Below are positions 34,987 through 46,198 of a stretch of 64,000 nucleotides of DNA, in pieces. A model generated the notes under the pieces. It saw only the letters and a program-made list of their open reading frames with translations. It was not told the origin of the DNA and did not search any database. The DNA lies in contig JBLDXI010000001.1 in the NCBI GenBank assembly GCA_047495785.1, positions 2,852,001 to 2,916,000 on the forward strand, in the 5' to 3' direction. Made by a program: the position numbers and the translations under genes. The stretch is from Lepidodermella squamata (taxonomy: Eukaryota > Gastrotricha). How positions within the stretch are numbered: position 1 is the first letter of the stretch; each line of letters begins with the position of its first letter.

Positions 34987-37945
34987 TCAATTTGTAATAT
35001 TTTCATGATTATCAGTGTCCTTGTCATGTTCTGGCTGCTCGCTGTCGTGGTGATCTCGAGAGCTTTGAATGTTCGAGGTCTGAGTCGGTGGTCGAGTGTC
35101 CCATACTGTCCGACGAGCCTTGAGATTAGGCGGCCGAAACGGAACCCCAGCTCCGTCATTAGTCGGCTCAGTTCGGCTCGAAGGCCCTCGGTGGGGATCA
35201 AAGGATCCTGAAAGAAACAGCGATTGTCTTAAATTTCCGAGCTTCAAGAGTATTCAAAGGAGAAATTTACCCGAGTGATGAGCCGAAAAACCGTCGTGAG
35301 TAGTTTTCGATCGAATTGTAGTGTCGACAGGCTTAGGAATGTCTTGAGAGAGAGCGTGCTTGCCAAACTGATAAAATCATTTAGATATTCAGTTTTCGTT
35401 CGAAATTTTAATGAAGGTTTTAAAATTGATATTCTCATTATTAAAAAATTTGAAATTGATTTTAATGTAAAGAATCTTACCACAAAAGCAACTGCGGAAG
35501 TGTGTAGTTGGGCCGCCTGTTTTTCGAGGTACCGCCGCACGAACATTTCATCCTTGAGCGCGTGCAAGCTCGCCTGTAAAATGTTGAATTTTTTCTCCCA
35601 CATGCGATGCACGCGGTCCAATTCACGCCGCATGCGCTCAACTTCAGCCTCAGCACGCTGTTTTGCAGCTCGCATCGCCTCAACATCGCGATCGTCCTTG
35701 CTTCGCTCCAAAATCGCTTTCCGCTCCTTTAATTTCATAGGAAATATTTTAAAATTCGATTTAAAAGGATTAAAATGGAAATTACCTTCGCAAGTTCTTG
35801 TTCAACGCGTCGCTTTTCCTCATTTAGAGCACCATACTTGGCCCGTTCTTCCAGCAGCAACTGCGCCATTTCTTGCTTATGCTGCTGCCTTAATTCTTCC
35901 CTGGCAGCATCGATTGAAGCTTGGACATCCAATTCCAGAGCGGCAAGTTTTTCCTTGAGCTGTTTATCACACAAAATTCGTTATAAATTTTGCAAAAATT
36001 ATAATTCAACAGAAAATATTGAACAGACAGGTGATTTTAGCGTTTAATTTGTGCTATACGCCTAACGACCAATTATACCTTGGCCTTACGAGCCCTCGGC
36101 GAACTCTGTCGTTCCAATTCGTTAAGCTGTTTTTTAGCAAGCAGAGTATAATAAAGGTTCAAGCAGATAAAAGCTTCGGATAATTCTACATTGATACCAT
36201 ATACTATTGATTTTTCTATCGCTAGTAGCTAAATTCTGCTGAAAATGGCCCGACTTTAAATGAAAAATTGTCTATCAAATTAAAGGGGTAAAACCGGGTC
36301 GTCTAATTGATCGGATATTTCCAAAATTTACCCTTTTAACCGATGGATTACTGCTTATCTGTTTGTAAAGAAGCAGATGAACAAGATGCAAATGATTTTT
36401 CAGACAGTAAGCCCAGATCAGAAATTGAAGGGGGAAATCGTAAAAGAATAAGGGATGAGTGCAACAAATCACACATACGTGCTGTTCCCTATCAATCTGT
36501 CTTCGCAATGCTAACTCCTGATTCAAGTTAGGCATATCAAAAAACGATAATTTTGGGAATTGAGGTCAAAATACGAACCTGCGCTTTGTACTTTTCAGCC
36601 TGCGATACCATGTCATTCTCCAATCTCGCTTTATCTTGCAAAACTCTCTGCATCTCGGTGGTGGCATTAGCATGGTCTGATCCTAATTCTTGCATTTCCT
36701 TCTCGAGCTTGGTAATTTGAGCATCTCGAGCCTTCAAAACCATTTCGAGCTCGAGTATTTTCGATTTCATGTCATTGATGGTGTTATCTTGAAGTTGTAG
36801 CTTGACCATCAGCGCCGGATCTGCAGCGGGCTTGTTCGAGTCGTTGAAAGGCGAAACTGCAACTGAAACCATTTCTTCTTCGCCCTGAAAGCAAAGCGCG
36901 CAATTTTAATAGTTCCAATGTAGCAACACCAAGATCATACCTCGTTCCAATCGATAGTTGTTTGCTGTCTGGATCGCTCCAAATCGCTCATTTGGCGAGT
37001 CATGCTTTGAATGTGATCTTCTAGTTGACGAACGCGGTCTTTCAAACGTAGGTTCTCCGAGGTGTATTTATCAGCTAGATCTGTTTGACGCAATTCGACT
37101 GTCTTGAGCTTGAGATTCATGTTTTTCTATAAAAATCGGAAAAGCAATATTGAATAAAAGGCCAAAATTAGAAAGAAATGAATATAGCAGGCCAGCAAAA
37201 TGATTCAAAGCCGCGCAATAAACTAAACAATATATCGGCATTCTAAACTTACACGACCCTTGTGATCATTTATTATACAATAATCAATATATGAATGTTT
37301 TCAAATAAAGCTGAACATACAGTGTACATGGTGCTGAGATTTGAAATGGCATCAGCCAGTTGCTGTTTGTACGCACGCCTAGTTCGCTCGAGAGTCTGTC
37401 ATCAAAACTCAATGAACAGAGGTCTGGCCATTAGGAAATAATCATACCGCGTCATTTTGTCGTTGAACATCCCTGAGAAGTTCAGCACATTGATCGTAGC
37501 TATAGAAAAAGACAGTATATCAACACAAGCACGCTAGGTGACTTAACTCACATCAGATTTGCTTTGGTATTGACCAAGTTCTGATATTCCGTCATTGTCG
37601 ACTCATAAAAGACTTCAAGCCTTGATTTCAAATTCTTGGAGTCTTCTGATAGCCCCATGAGCACTTTGGTTGCATTCTTCACTTCAACTATTTCAGATTC
37701 CTCAGTTTGAGTAGCCTCGTCAGCGATCGATGCGCCTGCGTAATAGACATCAGCAGCAGAGATCCTTTTCAAAGCAATAAGGTGTGATGCAATTTAGATA
37801 ATTGGCGAACTCTTTACTTTTTGGTTTTAATTTTTTCCATGATCGACTCATAGCGCGTCTTGATGGCGCTAATCTCTGCATCGAACTCAGGGTTAGCTGA
37901 AAATTCGAATGCAGGCAAAGAAGATTTGTGGACCATCAACGTCAT
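34987..37945 (-). CDS. Long coiled-coil protein, eleven exons (possibly a ciliary/basal-body type)
   Basis: Exons in phase: 37945-37818, 37764-37552, 37499-37448, 37395-37321, 37126-36941, 36884-36579, 36126-36079, 35959-35786, 35726-35481, 35367-35271, 35207-34987 (581 aa). From residue ~25 to ~480 it is almost continuous heptad-rich coiled coil (for example 'LRLKDRVRQLEDHIQSMTRQ', 'EVERMRRELDRVHRMWEKKF'). The C-terminal ~105 residues are polar, Pro/Asp/His-rich and disordered. No catalytic domain. The 'RVHRMWEKKFNILQASLHAL' block resembles coiled-coil cilia proteins of the DUF4515 type (BBOF1/CFAP157), but that is from memory and unproven. A strong TTTGTTTAG acceptor lies 13 bp before the ATG. 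Confidence 0.75.
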
Positions 37946-38427
37946 GTTTCCTGTGTTTCTAAACAAATCTAGGTAAGTATGAGGATTCAGATTCAGATCA
38001 CCAATTAGAACATGACTAATCCACGATAAGGTAAGACTAGATACAACGTAAGAAATATGACATAAGTGCAGAACGTCGAACTCAGAAGGAGAAGATAACA
38101 GCGCTAGTTACGAGGCAAACGGCAAGCTCGTTTGAATGGATGGATGGATGGATGTTAGACCCTGACACCAATTCTGGTGATTTAACAGGGCTTCGGTTGA
38201 TGAGTTAAAACCTGTCATGTTAGGCGCAGAGTGGCACAATATTTGCTGGGCGCTACTGAAATCGGCACTTAAATTCACCGCTAACATTATCACGCGAGAC
38301 ACCAGGATCAACGTTGCTATGCAACATCTACTGGTAATTATTTCTATTCCCGCAAATATTAGCCAAAAGAAATGTTACATTAAATATCAAAATTGATTCT
38401 CGAATGCTTTTGACGCCGCATGCTATA
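37946..38427. other. Intergenic, between coiled-coil gene and the element island
   Basis: No exon found. A GGAT microsatellite occurs at about 38135-38152. The palindromic element starts at the right edge. Confidence 0.4.
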
Positions 38428-38540
38428 CACTTAGCAAAAAAAGTCCGGTCCCTCCGCCTCCCATAAAAATTCCTGCTGTGAAAAACTGTTAAAAATAAAT
38501 TATTTAACTAAATTAATATAATTTTTAAAATATATTTTTA

Positions 38541-38549
38541 TATTTAATA
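38541..38549. repeat. 9-bp target-site duplication, left copy
   Basis: TATTTAATA directly abuts the left end of the Mutator-like element. The same 9-mer is repeated at 41897-41905. The uninterrupted right arm of the host palindrome (around 46074-46088, reverse strand) has it only once. Confidence 0.9.
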
Positions 38550-38557
38550 ACCCGCTA

Positions 38558-38963
38558 GAAGTTGGCAGTCCACTTTGGTATTTATAACAGCGGCCCACTT
38601 TTAATCATTTGTGATCCACCTTGCCATGTGATATCCTTGATCATTAATCAAGGCAGTTTCATTTTTTTATTGTCTCGAGATCATATCAACTAATTAGGGG
38701 TGGGCCGCTGAGTGTGGGCCGCCAACTTCCAAAAAGACCGTAAAAATAGAAGTTGGCGGCCCACTTGTCAGCGGCCCACCTTGCCAATACACCAATCGAT
38801 TTGCCATGACGTGACCATCTCAAATCTATTTTAACTTCGTACCTATGACTTCGGTAACCGGATTTATTTGTTATCGAACTTGAAAAGCAATATGCCGTTA
38901 TTACAAGAAAATGAGTTCCGACATGTTACTGCTTTAAAGGCTTAATCATTTTCAAACTAAATG
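38558..38963 (+). repeat. Terminal inverted repeat, left, with subterminal GTGGGCCGC motifs
   Basis: Mirror of 41483-41888. It contains at least five copies of TGGGCCGC in both orientations (near 38592, 38701, 38715, 38754, 38771). Several form an internal hairpin: GGTGGGCCGCTGA at 38699 pairs with its reverse complement ending at 38780, and GCCGCCAACTTC pairs with GAAGTTGGCGGC. Such clustered motifs are likely transposase-binding sites. Confidence 0.85.
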
Positions 38964-39150
38964 GAACAAGTGTGTAAATTGATAGACAGTGCAAAGGCGT
39001 GCGTTTCGCAGATGGCGCGATGTCGGGCTACAACGCGTGTTGACAAGGTGATCCTAAATTCGGGCGGTTAACGTTAACGCCATGTTAGTATTTTTTTGTG
39101 AGTGCTTTTTGATTTCCAAAGTCTAAAGCATTGTCAAGTTTATATCTACC

Positions 39151-41419
39151 ATGATTCAAAGTCAAAGATTAGCAATTTGCCGAGATGCCATCGAAAAAGC
39201 CGCACCAGGGAGCAATTGGAAATGTAAGTATATACTAATATTTTTTTCAGGTTCCTTGCTTATGCCAATTTTTCTTAGGGCGAGATGTGAAGTCCTTGTG
39301 GGGGCTAATTGCGACGAGAGCGTACGGTTCAAATTCATGGAAGAATCGAAAACGATCATATCAGTTATGGCAGGCTAATAAGCCTTTCGAGCAAGTTCCG
39401 CTGCCACAATCCGAAACATCCGAAACTTCGTCGCCATCTTTCTCAGCTGAATCGTTTATCGTCCGCGTTAAACAAACCGAAAAATTCAACCCTGTTCTCA
39501 AGCCGAGCGGGAAGACTAAAGGTGGCAAGGATAGATTCAAATTCAAGTTTGAAGATGGCTGGGCCGACCAATTGAGAGCAGCAGCGAAGCCGATCATCGG
39601 CTGCTTATTTTTCCCCAAAGATCACTACGTGAGCTCTGGGTTGATTATGGCGTCAGGGACAGGGAGTTGTGGCTACCCAAAATGCCGATCGCTTAGCTTC
39701 ACTGTCAGCTTGGACAGCATCGATGATGGTTTTCTAACTTTCGAGTTCAAAGTTACCAAAGGTCGGTCAATCATAAACTGATAATTGTGCTAAAAAATAA
39801 CAAGCTGAATTTGCATTTAGGGGAATTCAACCATGAGGGTGAACCCCGAAGGGAGAAAATCCAAGGTGAGAAACGGGCTGAAATGGCTGAACGGCTGAAG
39901 AAATCTACCGCGGTGAAGGTATTGGGCGAATTGTGCTCTGCAATGCCGGAATGCGAAGCTCCCGAGTTGGCGACTTTACACAAAATTCAATCGGAAGAGA
40001 TTAACTTGGGTAAGTATATGTTTAACTTGTTTATCATGGATGTTTATTCAATCGTCTGTCATTTTAGTGGGACGCGCTGACCCCGACCCCTATCGAGATT
40101 TGAGCGCCCTCAAGGCAGAGCAGATCAGCCAGGGAAGGCCATACATTCGTGATATTATTGTAAGCTTACTCGTTGAATGCCTAGTTACTTGTCTCAAGTA
40201 ATTTATCGTAGGATCCCTTTGGAGTTTACCTCTATTTCGAAATTTCACTCGACCTTTTCTTTGAAGCGGTTAAAAAAGGTTACGTAATATTAAACTTCGA
40301 CGCTACGTCTGGAATTTGGAAGATCGACCTGCTTACTGGAAAACGAGTCTTCTACTACGCTATGCTCCTAACCACTGCTGAAGGCCAGGCGTTGGATTAC
40401 CCCGTTGGCGAGTTCATCTCCGCCGTCCAAACATCTGTATGCATCGGCAAAAAGAAGTCGATGCGACCTCTGCACCACCCGAAACTCAACAAAGTTACTT
40501 ATCAAACGTTGATGCGAATTCGAGAGCGTTGGCTTCCTCCAGCTCAAATTCCTAGCTGCGCGGAGGCGGATTCACGGCAACTTGACGCTTTCTTGTCGGA
40601 CGATTCTAACCCTTCGTCTTCGGCTGATCCAATTGCACGCGAAAACCAGCAACCTTCGCAGGCTGAATTACCCCAGATTCCTCAAAAGAGAGGTCGTGGA
40701 AGACCAAGGAAGCTGGTCGAAGATGTGGCGCCCCGTAGCCAGCGTTTGCGTCCGCGTGAAACCGCCCCGACACGCTTTGCTACTGACTTGGCTTCATCTG
40801 CACCTACTGCACCAGCCTCTACCGCGCCAGCCTCTGCCGCGCCAGCCTCTGCTGCGCCAGCCTCTGCTGCGCCAGCCTCTGCTGCGCCAGCCTTTGAAGA
40901 AGCGCCCCGACCTTCGCTAAGCGAGCTGAGGCGTTATTTCCGAGAAAGACAGTTTTTCCTGAAAAAGATTGCAGGTGACGGGTCATGCCTGTTCGGCTCG
41001 GTTGGGGACCAGCTGGCTGTCGTATGCGAGCAGCTAATTTCGGCGCTTCAACTGCGTCAAGACGTGGTAGAATACTTCAGGATTAACAAGGCACGAATGA
41101 AAGGCTTCCTGCGAGGATTTTTCGCAGAAGAGATGAGCGGCGAAGTCTCGGACGACGACTACGACGGATGGGGTTAGTTGCAATATTCTACCTTGCTAAA
41201 AGTTTCAAATTTTTCTACGTAGTCGACAACTTGGCCCTACCTGGTTCGTTCGCCGGCGAAGAGGCGCTCGTCGCAATCGCCGAAATGTATGGAGCACGAA
41301 TAATTATACACCGTTACAATGGCCCGAGGACTGTCGTGGCGGCGCCAGAGGGACACGCGGCCGAATTAAACATTTTCTTTAACGGCCGCGACCATTACGA
41401 TAGCCTTCGTAGACTATAG
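39151..41419 (+). CDS. MULE-derived protein: transposase N-part, AT-hook and OTU protease domain
   Basis: Six exons in phase: 39151-39223, 39279-39761, 39821-40009, 40068-40159, 40212-41172, 41223-41419 (664 aa, no stop or frameshift). Residues 280-350 resemble the start of a MULE-type transposase catalytic core ('VILNFDATSGIWK', Asp309, then 'KRVFYYAMLL'). The second Asp and the Glu of a DDE triad are not found. Instead there is a Pro/Ser-rich linker, an AT-hook (GRGRPRK, 440-446), a TAPAS/AAPAS repeat encoded by a 15-bp VNTR (~480-505), then an OTU cysteine-protease domain: 'IAGDGSCLF' (Asp535, Cys538), 'EEALVAIAEMYGARI' and a C-terminal 'GRDHYDSL' (His657). Expected role: element-encoded DNA-binding deubiquitinase-like protein. 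The OTU call is strong; whether it still mobilises the element is unknown. Confidence 0.8.
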
Positions 41420-41482
41420 CACGACATCGCGCCATCTGCGAAACGCATGCTTTTGCACCGTTTCTCAATTTACCCAGTTTTT

Positions 41483-41888
41483 CATTTAGTTTGAAAATGA
41501 TTAAGCCTTTAAAGCAGTAACATGTCGGAACTCATTTTCTTGTAATAACGGCATATTGCTTTTCAAGTTCGATAACAAATAAATCCGGTTACCGAAGTCA
41601 TAGGTACGAAGTTAAAATAGATTTGAGATGGTCACGTCATGGCAAATCGATTGGTGTATTGGCAAGGTGGGCCGCTGACAAGTGGGCCGCCAACTTCTAT
41701 TTTTACGGTCTTTTTGGAAGTTGGCGGCCCACACTCAGCGGCCCACCCCTAATTAGTTGATATGATCTCGAGACAATAAAAAAATGAAACTGCCTTGATT
41801 AATGATCAAGGATATCACATGGCAAGGTGGATCACAAATGATTAAAAGTGGGCCGCTGTTATAAATACCAAAGTGGACTGCCAACTTC
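41483..41888 (-). repeat. Terminal inverted repeat, right
   Basis: Near-exact reverse complement of 38558-38963, including the mirrored GTGGGCCGC motif cluster and hairpin at 41660-41750. Confidence 0.88.
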
Positions 41889-41896
41889 CGGCAGAT

Positions 41897-41905
41897 TATT
41901 TAATA
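41897..41905. repeat. 9-bp target-site duplication, right copy
   Basis: TATTTAATA, identical to 38541-38549; immediately followed by the resumed left arm of the host palindrome. Confidence 0.9.
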
Positions 41906-44900
41906 TTAATTCTCCAATTTATTTTTTATTTTATTGCAAAGTTTTGCCGCAGGCGATTTGAGGGAAAATTGATTTCAAGTTGCGGGTTAACGCGCGCTCC
42001 GGGGGCTCTCACTGCATACTTTTTGTGGATTTTACCCGCACTTTTCAGCTAAAATGATAGAAAATAGTTGAAAGTATCATAAAACAAATAGAAATGCATA
42101 GGCAACCATGGATTTTTCACCGCTAGGCGTCCTGAAAGTGCAAAAACCTAGAAAATATGCATCCCCTAGCGTCTTTGAAGGCGCTGATTCAAGAAACAGA
42201 ACAGGTTCGACCACAGTTTTTTCACATTTTCTAGTAGAGCACATTAAGAGCTTACTAGAAAAATAAGAAATAGCCAGTTAATGTGGTGGTTATCCACGGC
42301 TTTTCAGTCTTTTTCCTCTCGGCTTGCAAATCAAGGAAAAAGTGAAAATTTGGTGTTTTTAGTCGCCCTTATCTCGAAAAAACCCATGGCTGCACCATAG
42401 CTTTTTGTAGTCAAATAGGAGAAGGCGTTCGGTGGAAGGTTTCAACAGGGAAAACAGCAAGATCCACCCCAACTTATCCACGACTTTTTCGTCCTGAATA
42501 GCACTCACTACGGCAGACACAACACCTCGAAAATGCACGACCTGGAGTCATTTGGGGCTTTGCTGCAAGACACTGAACAGGTTCAACCACAGTTTTTTCA
42601 CGTTTTCTAGTAGAGCAGAACAAGATCTTACTTAGGAAGTAAGAAATCGCCTGCAAATGTGGTGTTTATCCACGGCTTTTCAGTCCTTTCCCTACACTTC
42701 CGAATCAAGTCCGAATCGAAGAATAAGTGAGGATTTTGCATCTTTTCTCGCACTTTTCTCGAAAAAAACCCATGGTTGCACCACAGGTTTTTGTATTCAA
42801 ATAGGAGAGTAGATTGAGAAGAAGGTTTTACAAGAGAAAACAGCAAGAACCACCACAACTTATCCACGGCTATTTCCTCCCGATTAGCCGTCACAATTTA
42901 AGCTCAAAATCGAGTTTAGGAGCCGTGGTATTCTGAGATCTTACCCATCAGACCGCTTATTTCACGTATAACAGGTTTAATCGAGTGCTTACTTCTATAA
43001 AAATAACAAATATGCGGGTGCTGCCATGATTTGCGCCATCCATCCGTTCCTGTCCTTTATCCTTACGGCGCCAACAAGCCGGCTGAGATATGGAGCCATT
43101 CTATTTCAATCCCTGGTATCTGTGAACCGGCGTAGTAAACATGCATTTCCCATCATCTTCAGTGACTCTCATACTTGCTAGCATCCAAGTCAAGAACTTA
43201 CCGACATGAAATAAGTAAGTTTTGCTCATTGCTCATACGGAATGCTCTTTGTGATGTTAACAGAAGTGGCGAACAGAGTTGGTTTCTTTATTCAGATTTG
43301 GTAGGAGTGGTAAAGGGTACCATTTTGACACTAGGGTATCCACCCGCTGTATCATGAAGAACGCTAAAAGTCTTGCTAAAATGACCCACAATGGTAATTT
43401 GATTAATTGCCGCGGCAGCGGTTGGCGGTTGGCGGTTGGCGGCTGGTCTTGGCGTTGATCTTGCAGCTGCATGACTGCCTACAACATGCGCGGCCGCACC
43501 ATCAACCACCGGCCAATATGCTCTCTTTCGAGTTGTAGCTATTGTTTGCTTGTAAGATATAGTTCCATTCCTTAGGATCAACTTCCCTCTGCTTATGTTG
43601 TATACTCTTTTCGAGATTTTAACAGCAAAATTGCTAAAATGAGTAAGCTACTTGCATTGGTCACAAACTCTGGTACCCTTGGATCTTGACGCCACCCATT
43701 CATCTGTGTATTGTATGAAAAACTGTCATTTCAGTGAACATTTTCTGAGGGATCTAAAACAAGTATTCAAGGCGGATTAGTGGTTGTTATGGAGGATTTT
43801 GCCTTCGGCGAAACGGTAAATAGTCGAGTTAGTTTTATCGCACACTAGATGCCGTAGATGGGCAGATACGACAGTGGACAGAGTTGTCCTCCGGGACAGC
43901 GGGTGAGAGCTAAAAGGGCCTTCCCTTGCCTTCCCTTGTTGTAAACGGGCGATAAACATTGGCAAAATCCTTAACATTGACTGCTAAGGAGCAAGAATTA
44001 ATGCCGAGAGAAAAGTAATAGATTCGAGTGGTGCTGTCTCTTTTCGCGTTCTTTCCGCGCTCTTTCCGCTTAACTCTTTCCGCGTTCGCGATACAACGTG
44101 ATGGGGTGTCAGTTGATATGGTTAATATCCACGGATATTCACTCCACACTGCACTTTACAAATCGAAGGAAAAGACTATGAATTGGTATCTTTAAATGCT
44201 TCTATCATGTTCATTATTCGTGGCGCTGCCATATCGAATTGAAAGAGTAAGCTAGCAAGCAAGCCTCTTCAGAATAGGAAGAATCCAGTGGTAGCAGAAG
44301 TAGTAGTGACCAATGCATGTTGGGTACTCATTTGAGTAACTTTGTTAACATCTCATAAGGAGTATGCACTATGAGCAGGGTGGACGTTAAGCTCACGATA
44401 TGAAACGTTCACAGCTAACTATATCGTATAAGCAAATGATGGCTTTAACTCAAAAGAAAGATCATCGGCCGGGGGCTGGTGGTGCGGCCGCGACTGTTAG
44501 CTTTCTTGCCACTGCAAGATCAAGATCAAGCCCAAGGACGAGGCGAGGCCGCTGCGATGAATCAAAGTGCCTTTGTGGGCCATTGTAGCAAAACTTTTCG
44601 CGTTCTTCATAAAGCGTGATGGAATAAACCAGTATCGGTGATTATGGTATCCTATTCTACCACTCCTACTACTCCTTGCAGATCGAAAAGAAACTAACTC
44701 AGAACGCTACGTCTGTTATCATCTCACTAAGAGCCTTGTTTCGTAAAACAACTCGGCAAATTTTCTGGTTTACCGCGGTAACCTGTTGGATTTGATGCAA
44801 GCAAGTATGAGAGCCGTTAAGGATGCTGGGAAAGGAATCTTTACTACGCCAGTCCACAGATATCATGACTTCATCCACAGATTGACATGGTATGGCCCCA

Positions 44901-46198
44901 TATCTCAACCGTCATATTACCACGGTCCAATACCGGATGGATGTCGCGAATCATGGTAGCACCCGTATATTTGTTATTTTTATAGAAGTAGGCACTTGAT
45001 TCGACTTGTTATACGTGGCATTAGGGGTCTGCGGTGTAAGATCTCAGAATACCACGGCTCCTAAACTCGATTTTGAGCTTAAATTGTGACGGCTAATCGG
45101 GAGGAAATAGCCGTGGATAAGTTGTGGTGGTTCTTGCTGTTTTCTCTTGTAAAACCTTCTTCTCAATCTACTCTCCTATTTGAATACAAAAACCTGTGGT
45201 GCAACCATGGGTTTTTTTCGAGAAAAGTGCGAGAAAAGATGCAAAATCCTCACTTATTCTTCGATTCGGACTTGATTCGGAAGTGTAGGGAAAGGACTGA
45301 AAAGCCGTGGATAAACACCACATTTGCAGGCGATTTCTTACTTCCTAAGTAAGATCTTGTTCTGCTCTACTAGAAAACGTGAAAAAACTGTGGTTGAACC
45401 TGTTCAGTGTCTTGCAGCAAAGCCCCAAATGACTCCAGGTCGTGCATTTTCGAGGTGTTGTGTCTGCCGTAGTGAGTGCTATTCAGGACGAAAAAGTCGT
45501 GGATAAGTTGGGGTGGATCTTGCTGTTTTCCCTGTTGAAACCTTCCACCGAACGCCTTCTCCTATTTGACTACAAAAAGCTATGGTGCAGCCATGGGTTT
45601 TTTCGAGATAAGGGCGACTAAAAACACCAAATTTTCACTTTTTCCTTGATTTGCAAGCCGAGAGGAAAAAGACTGAAAAGCCGTGGATAACCACCACATT
45701 AACTGGCTATTTCTTATTTTTCTAGTAAGCTCTTAATGTGCTCTACTAGAAAATGTGAAAAAACTGTGGTCGAACCTGTTCTGTTTCTTGAATCAGCGCC
45801 TTCAAAGACGCTAGGGGATGCATATTTTCTAGGTTTTTGCACTTTCAGGACGCCTAGCGGTGAAAAATCCATGGTTGCCTATGCATTTCTATTTGTTTTA
45901 TGATACTTTCAACTATTTTCTATCATTTTAGCTGAAAAGTGCGTGGTAAAATCCACAAAAAGTATGCAGTGAGAGCCCCCGGAGCGCGCGTTAACCCGCA
46001 ACTTGAAATCAATTTTCCCTCAAATCGCCTGCGGCAAAACTTTGCAATAAAATAAAAAATAAATTGGAGAATTAATATTAAATATAAAAATATATTTTAA
46101 AAATTATATTAATTTAGTTAAATAATTTATTTTTATCAGTTTTCAGAGGGATGGACCGGACTTTTTTTGCTAAGTGTACCTTGACGTTGAAAGGCCGG

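Larger units (their letters stand above)
38550..41896 (+). mobile_element. Mutator-like (MULE) DNA transposon carrying an OTU protein
   Basis: 3,347 bp flanked by the 9-bp direct repeat TATTTAATA. Terminal inverted repeats 38558-38963 and 41483-41888 are ~406 bp and near perfect; the outermost 8 bp (ACCCGCTA against ATCTGCCG) differ by transitions. Homology resumes inward in 'GCGTTTCGCAGATGGCGCGA' blocks at 38998-39020 and 41425-41450. Long TIRs plus a 9-bp duplication are diagnostic of Mutator-like elements. The single gene inside (39151-41419) is intact. Confidence 0.88.
38428..46176. mobile_element. Giant palindromic (foldback) element with Tc1/mariner-like ends
   Basis: Left end CACTTAGCAAAAAAAGTCCG (38428 on) is matched in reverse complement at the right end, with TA on both sides (38426-38427, 46177-46178), as for Tc1/mariner insertions. 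Excluding the 3.35-kb insertion at 38550-41896, the element is about 4.4 kb and almost entirely inverted repeat. The outer ~1.2 kb of the arms (38428-38549 plus 41906-42947, against about 45045-46176) are near identical; the inner parts (to ~43900 and from ~44100) are alignable but diverged. The same 88-codon open frame occurs inverted at 42628-42894 and 45086-45352 only because of the symmetry. No transposase is visible, so it is non-autonomous. Confidence 0.8.

Noticed and set aside
42628-42894. 88-codon open frame repeated inverted at 45086-45352
   Set aside because: Identical only because of the palindrome; no domain, composition like the surrounding non-coding arms.
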